From Rhodosalinus sediminis (GTDB lineage: Bacteria > Pseudomonadota > Alphaproteobacteria > Rhodobacterales > Rhodobacteraceae), in NCBI RefSeq assembly GCF_003385555.1, contig NZ_QOHR01000012.1, positions 1-64,000 on the forward strand: a stretch of DNA of 64,000 nt. Reading direction: 5' to 3'. A program made the position numbers and the translations under genes. Positions 17,453 through 27,146 of the stretch are shown here, one piece after another (the first letter of the stretch is position 1; each line of letters begins with the position of its first letter). The notes under the pieces were generated by a model. That model searched no databases. It was given only the letters and a program-made list of their open reading frames with translations, and was not told the origin of the DNA.

Positions 17453-18487
17453 ATGGCGCAAGCGGAGCTCATCGTCGATCTGGACGCGCTGGTGGCCAAC
17501 TGGCGCGCCCTCTCGGACCGCTCGGCCAGCGAGGCCGGCGCGGTGGTCAAGGCGGACGCCTACGGCCTCGGCCTCGCGCCGGTGGCGACCGCGCTCGCGC
17601 GCGCGGGCGCGCGGCGCTTCTTCGTGGCAGAGGCCGAGGAGGGCGCGGCGCTCCGCGCCGCGCTCGGCGCGGGGCCGGAGATCTTCGTCTTCAACGGGCA
17701 CATGGCCGGCGACGCCGACACGATCCGCGCGGCGGACCTCGTGCCGCTCCTGAACTCCCCCGAACAGGTCGCGCGCCACCTCGAGGCCGCGCCGGAGGCG
17801 CCCTGCGGCGTGCAGCTCGATTCGGGGATGAACCGGCTCGGCCTGGAGCCCGCCGACTGGGCCGAGGTGCGCCCGCGCCTGGCCGCGCCGCGGCTGGTGA
17901 TGAGCCATCTGGCCTGCGCCGACGACGCCGACCACCCGATGAACGCCCGCCAGCTCGCCGCCTTCCGCGCGATGACCGAGGGGGTGGACGCGCCCCGCTC
18001 GCTCGCCGCGACAGGAGGCGTGCTGATGGACCCGGGCTTTCACTTCGATCTCACGCGCCCCGGCATCGGCGTCTACGGCGGCCTGCCCTTCGCCGAGGCG
18101 CGCCCGGTCGTCACCCTGCGCCTGCCGGTCATCCAGACGCGCGAGGTCGTCGCCGGAGAGAGCGTGGGCTACGGCATGACCTGGATCGCCGAGCGGGACG
18201 CGCGCATCGCCACGGTCGCGGGGGGCTACGGCGACGGGCTGCACCGGATCATGGGGCCGCATCTGGCCTTCCACGCCGGCGAGACCCCCTGCCCCGTGCG
18301 CGGGCGCATCTCGATGGACCTGATCGGCGTGGAGGTCACGCATCTCGACGCGCCGCCCGAGACGCTGGAGCTTCTCGGCGCGCATCAGGGCGTGGACGAC
18401 CTTGCCGCCCATGCGGGCACCATCGGCTACGAGATCCTGACCGCGCTCGGACAGGGCCGCTACGCGCGGCGCTACACCGGCGGATGA
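17453..18487 (+). CDS. alr: Alanine racemase
   Basis: A 344-residue PLP-dependent racemase that makes D-alanine for peptidoglycan. The PLP lysine is K33 in [11 protein letters not shown], and the partner tyrosine region is in ESVGYGMTW, followed by GYGDGLHR and [13 protein letters not shown]. The length is slightly short of the usual 360. It is the first gene of a run with ATGA overlaps into the Mla permease gene, an association I know from Rhodobacterales. Confidence 0.94.
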   Translation: MAQAELIVDLDALVANWRALSDRSASEAGAVVKADAYGLGLAPVATALARAGARRFFVAEAEEGAALRAALGAGPEIFVFNGHMAGDADTIRAADLVPLLNSPEQVARHLEAAPEAPCGVQLDSGMNRLGLEPADWAEVRPRLAAPRLVMSHLACADDADHPMNARQLAAFRAMTEGVDAPRSLAATGGVLMDPGFHFDLTRPGIGVYGGLPFAEARPVVTLRLPVIQTREVVAGESVGYGMTWIAERDARIATVAGGYGDGLHRIMGPHLAFHAGETPCPVRGRISMDLIGVEVTHLDAPPETLELLGAHQGVDDLAAHAGTIGYEILTALGQGRYARRYTGG

Positions 18488-19266
18488 GGGCGCTCGCGCC
18501 TCTCGGCGCGCTCGGGCGGGCGGTGCTGCGCCTGCTCGGCGAGGTGGGGCGCGTCGCGCTCTTCGCGCTCGCGGCGGTGAGCCACGTCCTGCGTCCGCCC
18601 TTCTACGCGCGCGAGTTCGCGCAGGCTCTGGTGCAGATCGGCTGGCTCTCGCTGCCGGTGGTGGGGCTGACCGCGCTCTTCACCGGGGGCGCGCTGGCCC
18701 TGCAGATCTACGCCGGCGGCGCGCGCTTCAACGCCGAGGCCGTGGTGCCGCAGATCGTCGCCATCGGCATCGTGCGCGAGCTCGGCCCGGTGCTCGGCGG
18801 GCTGATGGTCGCCGCGCGCGTGGCGAGCTCCATCGCCGCCGAGATCGGCACCATGAAGGTGACCGAGCAGATCGACGCGCTGGTGACGCTCTCGACCGAC
18901 CCGATGAAATACCTCGCCGCGCCGCGCGTGCTGGCCGCCACGCTGGCGGTGCCGGTGCTCGTCGCGGTGGGCGATTCGGTCGGCGTCATGGGCGGCTGGC
19001 TGGTGGGCGTCGCGCGGCTCGACTTCAACGGCGCCGCCTATCTCGAGAACACGGTGAATTTCCTCGAGACGTGGGACGTCGCCTCCGGCCTCGTGAAGGG
19101 CGCGGCCTTCGGCTTCATCGTGGCTCTGATGGGCTGCTATCACGGCATGCATTCGAGCCGCGGCGCGCAGGGCGTGGGTCGCGCGACCAAGCAGGCGGTC
19201 GTCTCGGCGAGCGTGCTGATCTTCGCCGCGAACTACATCCTGACGGAGGTCTTCTTCGCGGCATGA
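18484..19266 (+). CDS. mlaE: MlaE-type ABC transporter permease
   Basis: A 260-residue inner-membrane permease of the MlaE family, involved in retrograde phospholipid transport that keeps outer-membrane asymmetry. It contains the conserved [27 protein letters not shown] block at about residue 100 and five to six hydrophobic segments. Its ATG overlaps the alr stop and its own stop overlaps the ATPase start. The substrate-binding MCE protein (MlaD) is not in this cluster, so it must be encoded elsewhere or be absent. Confidence 0.9.
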   Translation: MRALAPLGALGRAVLRLLGEVGRVALFALAAVSHVLRPPFYAREFAQALVQIGWLSLPVVGLTALFTGGALALQIYAGGARFNAEAVVPQIVAIGIVRELGPVLGGLMVAARVASSIAAEIGTMKVTEQIDALVTLSTDPMKYLAAPRVLAATLAVPVLVAVGDSVGVMGGWLVGVARLDFNGAAYLENTVNFLETWDVASGLVKGAAFGFIVALMGCYHGMHSSRGAQGVGRATKQAVVSASVLIFAANYILTEVFFAA

Positions 19267-20009
19267 TCGAGCTCAGGGGCGTGACCAAGGCCTTCGGCGA
19301 GACCCGCGTGCTGCGGGGCGTGGACCTTTCCGTGCCGCGCGGCACTTCGATGGTGGTGATCGGCGCGTCCGGCACGGGCAAATCCGTGCTTCTGAAATGC
19401 GTGCTCGGGCTGGTCGCCCCCGACGCGGGCGAGATCACGGTGGACGGGCGCGACGTGCGCGCGGGCGACCGCGACGCCTTCCTCGCGCGCTTCGGGATGC
19501 TCTTTCAGGGCGCGGCGCTCTTCGATTCGCTGCCCGTCTGGCAGAACGTCGCCTTCCGCCTCCTGCGCGGCGCGCTGAAGCGGCCGCGGGCGGAGGCGCG
19601 CGAGATCGCGGTGGAAAAGCTCCGCCGCGTCGGCCTCTCGCCGGATGTGGCCGACGCCTACCCGGCCGAGCTCTCGGGCGGCATGCAGAAGCGCGTGGGG
19701 CTGGCCCGCGCCATCGCCGCCGATCCCGAGATCATCTTCTTCGACGAGCCGACGACCGGCCTCGACCCGATCATGGCCGGCGTGATCGACGACCTGATCC
19801 GCGAGATCGTGACCGAGATGGGCGCGACCGCCGTCGCCATCACCCACGACATGGGCAGCGTGCGCCAGATCGCCGACAGGGTGGCGATGCTGCACGACGG
19901 CGTGATCAAGTGGACCGGGCCGGTGGACGCGCTCGACGCCTCGGGCGATCCTTACGTCGAGCAATTCATCCACGGCCGTGCGGACGGCCCCATCGCGGCG
20001 GTGCGCTGA
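19263..20009 (+). CDS. mlaF: MlaF-type ABC transporter ATP-binding protein
   Basis: A 248-residue ATPase partner of MlaE. Walker A is GASGTGKSVLLKC (about residue 36), the Q-loop is MLFQGAALFDSLPVWQNV, the signature is LSGGMQKRVGLARAIA and Walker B is IIFFDEPTTGLDP, followed by AITHDMGSVRQI. The GAALFDSLPVW and LSGGMQKRV variants are diagnostic of MlaF. It overlaps its neighbours on both sides. Confidence 0.92.
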   Translation: MIELRGVTKAFGETRVLRGVDLSVPRGTSMVVIGASGTGKSVLLKCVLGLVAPDAGEITVDGRDVRAGDRDAFLARFGMLFQGAALFDSLPVWQNVAFRLLRGALKRPRAEAREIAVEKLRRVGLSPDVADAYPAELSGGMQKRVGLARAIAADPEIIFFDEPTTGLDPIMAGVIDDLIREIVTEMGATAVAITHDMGSVRQIADRVAMLHDGVIKWTGPVDALDASGDPYVEQFIHGRADGPIAAVR

Positions 20010-20392
20010 TGGAGTTTCTGGAACCCGATCCCGTCCTTCTGGCCTTCATCGGCTTTCGCCAGACCGTCTACCTCGAGGGGCTCGTCGTGCTCGCCGCGCT
20101 CCGGGCGGTGGTGGCGCGCGGGGCCTGCCGCCGGCTCGCGCTCGCGGCGCTCGCGGTGGCGGCGGCGGCGGTGGCGGTGAAGCTCGCCGCACTCCTGCCG
20201 GGCGCGCCGCTCGTCGAGGCGGCCGGATGGGTGCGCACCGCGGGCGGCGGCATGGCCGTGCCGCTCGCCGCCTCGGCGCCCCTGCTCGCGGCCGGGATCG
20301 CGCCGGGGCGGCGGTGGGCGTGGCTCGACTGGGCGCACCTTCTCTGGCTCGCCGCATTGCTCGGGCTCTGGGGCTACGCGCAGTGGGGCTGA
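20009..20392 (+). CDS. Hypothetical membrane protein
   Basis: A 127-residue protein with about four hydrophobic segments rich in Ala and Leu and a few tryptophans near the C-terminus (WAWLDWAHLLWLAALLGLWGYAQWG). Its ATG shares a base with the mlaF stop, so it belongs to the same transcript. I do not recognise the family; a membrane accessory to the Mla operon is possible but unproven. The reading frame is free of stops and begins with a plausible MEFLEPDPVLLAFIGF N-terminus. Confidence 0.65.
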   Translation: MEFLEPDPVLLAFIGFRQTVYLEGLVVLAALRAVVARGACRRLALAALAVAAAAVAVKLAALLPGAPLVEAAGWVRTAGGGMAVPLAASAPLLAAGIAPGRRWAWLDWAHLLWLAALLGLWGYAQWG

Positions 20393-20495
20393 GGCCCCGC
20401 GCCGCCACGCGCGTGCTGCGCCCGGCGGGACCGGCGCGGGACTGAGGCCGCCGCGCCGGGCTTGCGGCCCGGCCCCGCGCGGGCGACAAGGCGGC

Positions 20496-21851
20496 ATGGC
20501 CAGATCCGCCCCCCGCTACGTCTGCACCGCCTGCGGCGCCACCCATCCGAAGTGGGCCGGGCGCTGCGACGCCTGCGGCGCTTGGAACACGCTCGAGGAA
20601 GAGGGCGCGCGCGCCGGGCCGGGCAAGGCGCCCTCGGCGGGCCGGGCGATCGCGCTCTCGACCCTCGACGCGGAGGAGGCGCCGGCGCCGCGCGCGGCCT
20701 CCGGCATCGCGGAGCTCGACCGGGTGCTCGGCGGCGGGCTGGTGCCGGCCTCGGCGGTGCTGCTCGCGGGCGATCCGGGGATCGGGAAATCCACCCTGCT
20801 CCTGCAGGCGGCGGCGCGCTTCGCGGCCGGCGGGCTCTCGACCGTCTACATCTCGGGCGAGGAGGCGGCCGCGCAGGTGCGGATGCGCGCGAAGCGCCTC
20901 GGCCTCGCCGACGCGCCGGTGCGCCTCGGCGCCGAGACCGCGCTCTCCGACATCCTCGCCACGCTGGAGGCCGAGCGGCCCGGCCTCGCCATCATCGACT
21001 CGATCCAGACCATGTGGACCGACGCCGCCGACAGCGCACCGGGCTCCGTGGGACAGGTGCGCGCGGTGGCGCATCAGCTCACCGCCTTCGCCAAGCGGCG
21101 CGGCACGGCAATCATCCTCGTCGGCCATGTCACCAAGGAGGGGCAGATCGCCGGTCCCCGCGTCGTCGAGCACATGGTGGACACCGTGCTCCACTTCGAG
21201 GGCGAGCGCGGGCATCAGTTCCGCATCCTGCGCGGGGTCAAGAACCGCTTCGGCGCCACCGACGAGATCGGCGTCTTCGAGATGACGGGATCGGGCCTCG
21301 CCGAGATCGGCAACCCTTCGGAGCTCTTCCTGTCGGAGCGCGGCCAGCCCGCGCCCGGCTCGGTCGTCTTCGCCGGCATCGAGGGCTCGCGCCCGCTGCT
21401 GGTGGAGCTTCAGGCCCTCGTCGCGCCGACGCCGCAGGCGCAGCCGCGGCGCACCGTCGTCGGCTGGGACGGCGGGCGGCTCGCCATGATCCTCGCCGTG
21501 CTCGAGGCGCGCTGCGGCATCCCCTTCGCCGGGCTCGACGTCTACCTGAACGTCGCCGGCGGGCTGAAGATCTCCGAACCGGCCGCCGATCTCGCGGTCG
21601 CCGCGGCGCTCCTGTCGGCGCGCGAGGGCACGCCGCTCGCCCCCGAGACGGTCGTCTTCGGCGAAATCAGCCTCTCCGGCGCGCTGCGCCCGGTGAGCCA
21701 GACGGAAAACAGGTTGAAAGAGGCCCGGAAACTTGGTTTCACCTCGGCCATCCTGTCCGAGGGCGGCAAGAGCGCGCCGACCGGCGGCCTGACGCTGACC
21801 CGGATGGGCCAGCTGGCCGACCTGGCGGACGAGACCTTCGGCGCCGGCTGA
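20496..21851 (+). CDS. radA: DNA repair protein RadA
   Basis: A 451-residue RecA-like ATPase that extends D-loops during recombination and branch processing. The N-terminal C4 zinc finger (YVCTACGATHPKWAGRCDACG), Walker A GDPGIGKST, the RadA-specific KNRFGATDE motif and the Lon-protease-like C-terminal domain (GLDVYLNVAGGLKISEPAADLAVAAALLS) are all present in order. It is followed by cvpA and purF in the same direction. Confidence 0.96.
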   Translation: MARSAPRYVCTACGATHPKWAGRCDACGAWNTLEEEGARAGPGKAPSAGRAIALSTLDAEEAPAPRAASGIAELDRVLGGGLVPASAVLLAGDPGIGKSTLLLQAAARFAAGGLSTVYISGEEAAAQVRMRAKRLGLADAPVRLGAETALSDILATLEAERPGLAIIDSIQTMWTDAADSAPGSVGQVRAVAHQLTAFAKRRGTAIILVGHVTKEGQIAGPRVVEHMVDTVLHFEGERGHQFRILRGVKNRFGATDEIGVFEMTGSGLAEIGNPSELFLSERGQPAPGSVVFAGIEGSRPLLVELQALVAPTPQAQPRRTVVGWDGGRLAMILAVLEARCGIPFAGLDVYLNVAGGLKISEPAADLAVAAALLSAREGTPLAPETVVFGEISLSGALRPVSQTENRLKEARKLGFTSAILSEGGKSAPTGGLTLTRMGQLADLADETFGAG

Positions 21852-21912
21852 GGCGCCCGGCGGCGGGACGGCACGGCGAGGGCAGAGGACGGCAGGGGAA
21901 CGGGCAGCGCGC

Positions 21913-22476
21913 ATGGAGGGGTTCACCATCATCGACGGCGCCGTGGCGCTCGTCGTCGTCGTCTCGGCTCTGCTCGCCTACGCCCGCGGCTTCGTGCGCG
22001 AGGTTCTGGCGATCGGCGGCTGGGCCGCCGCGGCGGTGGTCGCCTTCGTCTTCGCGCCGCAGGCCACTCCCCTCGTCAAGGAAATCCCCGGTCTCGGCAC
22101 CATCCTCGCCGACAGCTGCGAGCTTTCGGTGATCGCCGCCTTCGCGGGCGTCTTCGCGGTGGCGCTGCTCGTGGTCTCGCTCTTCGTGCCGGTCTTCGCC
22201 TCGGCGGTGCGGCGCTCCGCCCTCGGCGGGGTGGACCAGGCGCTCGGCTTTCTCTTCGGCGCGGCGCGCGGCGTGCTCGTCGTGGCGCTCGCCTATTTCC
22301 TCTATCAGACGGTGGCCGCCGCGCAGCAGATCGAGATGATCGACGACAGCCGCTCGGCGCAGATCTTCGCGAGCCTCGCCGCCGAGATCGACGAACAGAG
22401 CGACCCGGACGCCGCGCTCGGCTGGATCACGGGGCAGTATGAACAGCTCGTGGGCGTCTGCGACGCCGACGCGTGA
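21913..22476 (+). CDS. cvpA: CvpA family protein
   Basis: A 187-residue inner-membrane protein with four hydrophobic segments. It begins with the family pattern FTIIDGAVALVVVVSALLAYARGFVREVLAIGGW. CvpA proteins are linked genetically to purF and to envelope tolerance; their biochemical role is unsettled. It precedes purF by 96 bases in the same orientation, the arrangement also seen in E. coli, and follows radA. Confidence 0.9.
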   Translation: MEGFTIIDGAVALVVVVSALLAYARGFVREVLAIGGWAAAAVVAFVFAPQATPLVKEIPGLGTILADSCELSVIAAFAGVFAVALLVVSLFVPVFASAVRRSALGGVDQALGFLFGAARGVLVVALAYFLYQTVAAAQQIEMIDDSRSAQIFASLAAEIDEQSDPDAALGWITGQYEQLVGVCDADA

Positions 22477-22572
22477 CGGCGCGCCCGCGTTCATGATCGT
22501 TTGATGACACCGCGGCCCTGAACGCTTATGTGAGGGTCAGACCCGCCGCCACAGTCCCGGAGTCCCGTCGGC

Positions 22573-24048
22573 ATGACCGACCAGCCCCCCGCCTATCGCG
22601 CCCATCCCTTCGACGACGACAAGCTCCGGGAGGAGTGCGGCGTCTTCGGCGTGCTCGGCGTCGCCGACGCGGCCAACTTCGTCGCCCTCGGCCTGCACGC
22701 GCTGCAGCACCGCGGACAGGAGGCCGGCGGCATCGTCACCTACGACGCCGAGCGCGGCTTCAACTCCGCCCGGCGCTTCGGCTACGTGCGCGACACCTTC
22801 ACCTCCGCCGACGTGATGCAGACGCTGCCCGGCAGCCTCGGCATCGGGCACGTGCGCTACTCCACCTCCGGGTCCAAGGGCCCGGCGCAGATCCGGGACG
22901 TGCAGCCCTTCTTCGGGGAGTTCTCGATGGGCGGCGCGGCGATCGCGCACAACGGCAACATCACCAACGCGCAGGCGCTGCGCCGCGAGCTGATCGAGCG
23001 CGGCTCGATCTTCCAGTCGTCCTCCGACACCGAGTGCATCATCCACCTGATGGCCCGGTCCCTGCAGAAGGGCATCCCCGAGCGGATGGAGGACGCGCTG
23101 CGCCGGGTGGAGGGCGCGTTTTCCATCGTGGCGATGACGCGCACCAAGCTCATCGGCGTGCGCGATCCGCTGGGCGTGCGACCGCTCGTGCTCGGCCGCG
23201 TCGGCGACGGCTGGGTGCTGAGCTCCGAAACCTGCGCGCTCGACATCATCGGCGCCGAGCTCGTCCGCGAGATCGATCCCGGCGAGATGGTCGTCATCAC
23301 CGAGGAGCACGGCGTCGAGAGCCTGCGCCCCTTCCGGCCCGTGCGCCCGCGCTTCTGCATCTTCGAGCACGTCTATTTCTCGCGCCCCGATTCGATCATC
23401 GGCGGGCGCTCGGTCTACGAAACCCGCCGCCAGATCGGCGTGGAACTCGCGCGCGAGGCGCCGGTGGAGGCCGACCTCGTCTGCCCCGTGCCCGACAGCG
23501 GCACGCCCGCGGCCATCGGCTTCAGCCAGGAATCGGGCATTCCCTACGCCATGGGGATCGTGCGCAACCAGTACATGGGCCGCACCTTCATCGAGCCGAC
23601 CGAGCAGATCCGCAACATGGGCGTGCGCCTCAAGCTCAACGTCAACCGCGCGCTGATCCGCGGCAAGCGCGTGATCCTCGTGGACGACTCGGTCGTGCGG
23701 GGCACCACCTCGCGCAAGATCAAGGAGATGATCCTCGACGCGGGCGCCGCCGAGGTGCACTTCCGCATCGCGAGCCCGCCGACCTCCTGGCCCTGCTTCT
23801 ACGGCGTGGACACGCCGCAGCGCGAGAAGCTGCTCGCCGCCAGCATGTCGGAGGAGGAGATGCGCAGCCACCTCGCCGTCGATTCGCTGCGCTTCATCTC
23901 GCTCGACGGGCTCTACCGCGCGGTGGGCGAGCCGCAGGGCCGCGACGCGGGCACGCCGCAATACTGCGACGCCTGTTTCTCGGGCGAGTACCCGGTGGAG
24001 CCCTCCGACATGATCGAGCAGGGCTTCACCCTGAAGGCCGCCGAGTAA
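22573..24048 (+). CDS. purF: Amidophosphoribosyltransferase
   Basis: A 491-residue enzyme that starts purine synthesis by making phosphoribosylamine from PRPP and glutamine. The N-terminal glutaminase nucleophile is the Cys of REECGVFGVLG near residue 22, exposed after a short propeptide is removed. HNGNITNA and STSGSKGPAQIRD belong to the glutaminase half. The transferase half has VCPVPDSGTPAAIGF and the PRPP motif ILVDDSVVRGTTS. The C-terminal YCDACFSGEYP is typical. Confidence 0.96.
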   Translation: MTDQPPAYRAHPFDDDKLREECGVFGVLGVADAANFVALGLHALQHRGQEAGGIVTYDAERGFNSARRFGYVRDTFTSADVMQTLPGSLGIGHVRYSTSGSKGPAQIRDVQPFFGEFSMGGAAIAHNGNITNAQALRRELIERGSIFQSSSDTECIIHLMARSLQKGIPERMEDALRRVEGAFSIVAMTRTKLIGVRDPLGVRPLVLGRVGDGWVLSSETCALDIIGAELVREIDPGEMVVITEEHGVESLRPFRPVRPRFCIFEHVYFSRPDSIIGGRSVYETRRQIGVELAREAPVEADLVCPVPDSGTPAAIGFSQESGIPYAMGIVRNQYMGRTFIEPTEQIRNMGVRLKLNVNRALIRGKRVILVDDSVVRGTTSRKIKEMILDAGAAEVHFRIASPPTSWPCFYGVDTPQREKLLAASMSEEEMRSHLAVDSLRFISLDGLYRAVGEPQGRDAGTPQYCDACFSGEYPVEPSDMIEQGFTLKAAE

Positions 24049-24074
24049 CCGCCGGACGGCGGCGACCCCACACG

Positions 24075-24096
24075 AAAACGGCCCCCGCAGGGGCCG
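24075..24096 (-). terminator. Intrinsic terminator of bioY
   Basis: A 7-bp GC stem (CGGCCCC at 24079-24085 with GGGGCCG at 24090-24096) is followed, reading the minus strand, by TTTT at 24078-24075. It stands 40 bases beyond the bioY stop and can also slow transcription coming out of purF. Confidence 0.7.
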
Positions 24097-24135
24097 CTCC
24101 TCCGCCCTCGCGGGCGTCGTCGCGAGCGCGGCGGC

Positions 24136-24699
24136 TCAGCGCCGGCGCGCGCCCAGCGCCTTCCAGCCGCCCGAGACGGTCACCGCCGCGATGGCGCATT
24201 TGATCGCGTCGCCGAGCAGGAAGGGCGCCGCACCCGCGGCGATCGCCGTGGAGAGGTCCATGCCGACGAAAAGCGTCAGCCACGCCACGCCGGGAACGTA
24301 CAGGAGCGCCGCCGGCACGGCCGCCGCCGCGAAGAGGCGCAGGAACCCCCGGTCGAGCCCGCGCTCGACGAGCCAGCCGGTCGCCCAGGCCATGGCGACG
24401 AAACCCCAGAGGAAGCCCGCCGTCGGGCCGACGAGGTGATGCGCCCCGGCGTCGCCCCCGGAAAAGACCGGCAGCCCCGCCGCGCCCTGCGCGAGATAGG
24501 CGAGCACGGTCAGCGCGGCGAGGCGCGCGCCGAGGGTGAGCCCGATCAGCGTGACGCCGAGCGTCTGGAGCGACATCGGCACCGGCAGCATCGGCACCTC
24601 GACCTGCGACAGCAGGCCGAGCGCCGCCGAGCCCGTGAGCACCAGAAGCGCCTGAGTGGTGAGGGAACGTTGGCCGAGCGCGGCTTGGGCGAGTGTCAC
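24136..24699 (-). CDS. bioY: Biotin transporter S-component BioY
   Basis: A 187-residue membrane protein, the substrate-binding component of an ECF-type biotin importer. It has six hydrophobic segments and the BioY-typical VPMLPVPMSLQTLGVTLIGLTLGARLA block, then GGDAGAHHLVGPTAGFLWGF. The start is a GTG at 24699 (VTLAQAALG) with GAGGAGAC eight bases upstream; no in-frame ATG fits. No BioM/BioN genes are adjacent, so it may act alone, as BioY can, or share a distant energising module. I see no clear BioR site upstream. Confidence 0.9.
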   Translation of the reverse strand: MTLAQAALGQRSLTTQALLVLTGSAALGLLSQVEVPMLPVPMSLQTLGVTLIGLTLGARLAALTVLAYLAQGAAGLPVFSGGDAGAHHLVGPTAGFLWGFVAMAWATGWLVERGLDRGFLRLFAAAAVPAALLYVPGVAWLTLFVGMDLSTAIAAGAAPFLLGDAIKCAIAAVTVSGGWKALGARRR

Positions 24700-24827
24700 T
24701 GTGCAGTCTCCTCGGAACCTTGGGTCGCGCGCAAAATCCACGATCCGGCCCCGAAAGAAAACCCCTTTCTGCCGCGCGGGCGCCCCTCCGGCCGCATCGC
24801 CGGCGCAGACCCCGGGCCCCGGCCCCT

Positions 24828-24890
24828 TCTTCTTGGGAGAAATATCCCGGGGGTGAATTGGCCGCAGGCCAAGAGGGGGCAGCGCCCCCT
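24828..24890 (+). repeat. Dispersed intergenic repeat, copy 1
   Basis: This stretch contains GGGGGTGAATTGGCC, GCAGGCCAAGAGGGGGCAGC and GCCCCCT, and is nearly identical, in inverted orientation, to 29460-29526. The end can fold as AGGGGGC-AGC-GCCCCCT. Repeats of this kind are frequent between genes in Rhodobacteraceae, where they may act as terminators or mRNA-stabilising stems. Here it separates the bioY upstream region from the SDR gene. Confidence 0.75.
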
Positions 24891-24933
24891 CTCCCGGCTT
24901 GCCAGCCGCGCCCCGGCGTGGAAAGAGCGGGCC

Positions 24934-25581
24934 ATGACCGACGACAGACCCCTCGCCCTCGTGACGGGCGCCTCGCGGGGGCTCGGCGCCGCGCTCGCCG
25001 AGACCCTCGCCGCGACGCATCACGTCCTCGCCGTCGCCCGCACGCAGGGCGCGCTCGAGGAGCTCGACGACCGCATCCGCGCCGCCGGCGGGCAGGCCAC
25101 GCTCGCGCCGATGGACCTGACGCAGGCCGACGCGGTGGCAGGCCTCGCGCGCGGGATCTTCGACCGCTGGGGCCGGCTCGACCTCTGGGCGCACACGGCG
25201 ATCCACGCGCCTCCGCTCTCGCCCGCGCCCTCGATCGACGCGAAGGGCTTCGCGCGGGCGCTCGCCACCAACGTCACCGCGACGCAGGCGCTGATCGCCG
25301 CGCTCGCGCCGCTCCTCGGCACGGAGGGCCGCGCGCTCTTCTTCGACGACCCGCAAGCGGGGGAGGCCTTCTTCGGGGGTTACGGCGCGACCAAGGCGGC
25401 GCAGGCCGCCCTCGCGCGGAGCTGGCAGGCGGAGACGGTGCGCACCGGCCCGCGCGTGCAGGTCCTGACGCCCGCGCCCATGCCCACGGCGCTGCGCGCG
25501 CGCTTCTTCCCCGGCGAGGCGCGCGACGGCCTCGCCGAGCGCCATGCCGAGGCGCGGCGGCTTCTGGCCGCGGCGGACTGA
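24934..25581 (+). CDS. SDR family oxidoreductase
   Basis: A 215-residue short-chain dehydrogenase/reductase. The Rossmann motif TGASRGLGAAL lies at about residues 11-21 and the catalytic YGATK (Y-x-x-x-K) at about residues 150-154. The Ser expected about 13 residues earlier is replaced by a LFFDDPQAGEAFFGG stretch, so the active site may be altered. A variant ALATNVTATQALIA segment replaces the typical NNAG motif. The substrate is not predictable. The ATG at 24934 lacks a strong Shine-Dalgarno, but begins the recognisable domain. Confidence 0.82.
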   Translation: MTDDRPLALVTGASRGLGAALAETLAATHHVLAVARTQGALEELDDRIRAAGGQATLAPMDLTQADAVAGLARGIFDRWGRLDLWAHTAIHAPPLSPAPSIDAKGFARALATNVTATQALIAALAPLLGTEGRALFFDDPQAGEAFFGGYGATKAAQAALARSWQAETVRTGPRVQVLTPAPMPTALRARFFPGEARDGLAERHAEARRLLAAAD

Positions 25582-25647
25582 GCGCGCTCGCTTGCCGCGC
25601 CGCGCCCCCTTCTCTAGGAGGAGGGCCGAGGGACAGCGGGGCGGCCG

Positions 25648-26430
25648 ATGCGCATACTTGTGACGAACGACGACGGGATCAACGCGCCGGGACTGGCGGT
25701 GCTCGAGGCCATCGCGGCCGAGCTGGCGGGCCCCGGCGGCGAGGTCTGGGTCGTCGCGCCCGCCTTCGAGCAATCGGGCGTCGCGCACAAGATCAGCTAC
25801 ACCCACCCCATGCTGATCGCCGAGATGGGCGAGCGCCGCTACGCCGCCGAGGGGAGCCCCGCGGACTGCGTCATGGCCGGCATCTACGACGTGCTCGACG
25901 GCGAGCGGCCGGATCTCGTCCTCTCAGGCGTCAATCGCGGCAACAATTCGGCCGAGAACGCGCTCTATTCCGGCACGCTCGGCGGCGCGATGGAGGGCGC
26001 GCTTCAGGGCCTGCCCGCGATCGCGCTGTCGCAGTTCTACGGGCCGCGCATCGCGCACCTTGAGAACCGCTTCGAGCCCTCCGAGCGGCACGGCGCCGAG
26101 ACCGTGCGCCGCATCCTCGCCGCCACGCCGGAGGAGGACCGCGACTACGGGCTCTTCTTCAACGTGAACTTCCCGCCGGTCCCGGCCGACGAAGTGGCCG
26201 GCCTCAAGGTGGCCGAACAGGGCTTCCGGCGCGGCACGGCCTTCCGCACGGAGCCGCATCTTTCGCCCTCGGGGCGGCGCTTTCTCTGGATGCGCGGCGT
26301 CAATCAGCAGGTGCCCTCGGCGCCCGGCACCGACGCGGCGGTGAACCTCGAGGGCTGGATCTCGGTGACGCCGATGCGCGCCGATCTGACCGCGCACGAC
26401 GCGCTCGACCACTTCCGGGAGAGGCTATGA
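25648..26430 (+). CDS. surE: 5'/3'-nucleotidase SurE
   Basis: A 260-residue metal-dependent survival nucleotidase that removes phosphate from nucleoside monophosphates. The metal site is the N-terminal [13 protein letters not shown], followed by [15 protein letters not shown], the GSPADCV segment and [25 protein letters not shown]. Its stop overlaps the pcm start (ATGA), the first part of the conserved surE-pcm-nlpD order known from proteobacteria. Confidence 0.95.
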   Translation: MRILVTNDDGINAPGLAVLEAIAAELAGPGGEVWVVAPAFEQSGVAHKISYTHPMLIAEMGERRYAAEGSPADCVMAGIYDVLDGERPDLVLSGVNRGNNSAENALYSGTLGGAMEGALQGLPAIALSQFYGPRIAHLENRFEPSERHGAETVRRILAATPEEDRDYGLFFNVNFPPVPADEVAGLKVAEQGFRRGTAFRTEPHLSPSGRRFLWMRGVNQQVPSAPGTDAAVNLEGWISVTPMRADLTAHDALDHFRERL

Positions 26431-27089
26431 CCGACGGGGAGCGGTCGGAGACCGACGCCGAGCGCACCATGCGCCTCCTCTTCGCCCTGCGCTCGCGCGG
26501 GGTGACCGACGCGCGGGTGCTCACGGCGATGGAGAAGCTCGACCGCGGCCGCTTCGTGCGCCACTACTTCCAGGACCGTGCCTACGACGACATGCCGCTG
26601 CCCATCGCCTGCGGGCAGACGATCAGCCAGCCCTCGATCGTCGGGCTGATGACCGAGGCGCTCCGCGTGGCGCCGCGCGACAAGGTGCTCGAGATCGGCA
26701 CCGGCTCGGGCTATCAGGCCGCTGTGCTCGCGCAGCTCGCGCGGCGCGTCTACACGGTGGAGCGCCACGCGCGGCTCGTGCGGGAGGCGCGCGAGCTCTT
26801 CGGCGCGCTCGACATGCCCAACATCACCGCGGTCCTCGGCGACGGTAGCCACGGCCTGCCGGATCAGGCGCCCTTCGATCGCATTCTCGTGACGGCCGCG
26901 GCCGAGGATCCGCCCGGCCCGCTCTTGGCGCAACTCAAGATCGGCGGTATCATGGTGGTTCCGGTGGGTCAGTCGGACACGGTGCAGCGCCTCATCCGCG
27001 TCACGCGCAGCGAGAGCGGATACGACTACGACGAACTGCGCGCGGTGCGCTTCGTGCCGCTCGTCGAGGGGCTCGGGCGCGACGGCTGA
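26427..27089 (+). CDS. pcm: Protein-L-isoaspartate O-methyltransferase
   Basis: A 220-residue repair methyltransferase that methylates isoaspartyl residues in aged proteins. Characteristic segments are [23 protein letters not shown], the SAM motif [19 protein letters not shown] at about residue 87, and [18 protein letters not shown]. It overlaps surE by ATGA and is followed by an NlpD-like gene, so it is the housekeeping copy; a second, more divergent PCMT is at 32889-33542. Confidence 0.95.
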   Translation: MTDGERSETDAERTMRLLFALRSRGVTDARVLTAMEKLDRGRFVRHYFQDRAYDDMPLPIACGQTISQPSIVGLMTEALRVAPRDKVLEIGTGSGYQAAVLAQLARRVYTVERHARLVREARELFGALDMPNITAVLGDGSHGLPDQAPFDRILVTAAAEDPPGPLLAQLKIGGIMVVPVGQSDTVQRLIRVTRSESGYDYDELRAVRFVPLVEGLGRDG

Positions 27090-27146
27090 CGCAACGGAGG
27101 CCCGGGGCCCCGGCGACAAGGGGCGCGCAACGAGGGATATCGAGCG

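Noticed and set aside
24940-25581. Long minus-strand frame upstream of bioY as part of the gene
   Set aside because: The bioY domain begins at the GTG at 24699 with its own ribosome-binding site; the upstream extension lies opposite the SDR gene and a repeat.
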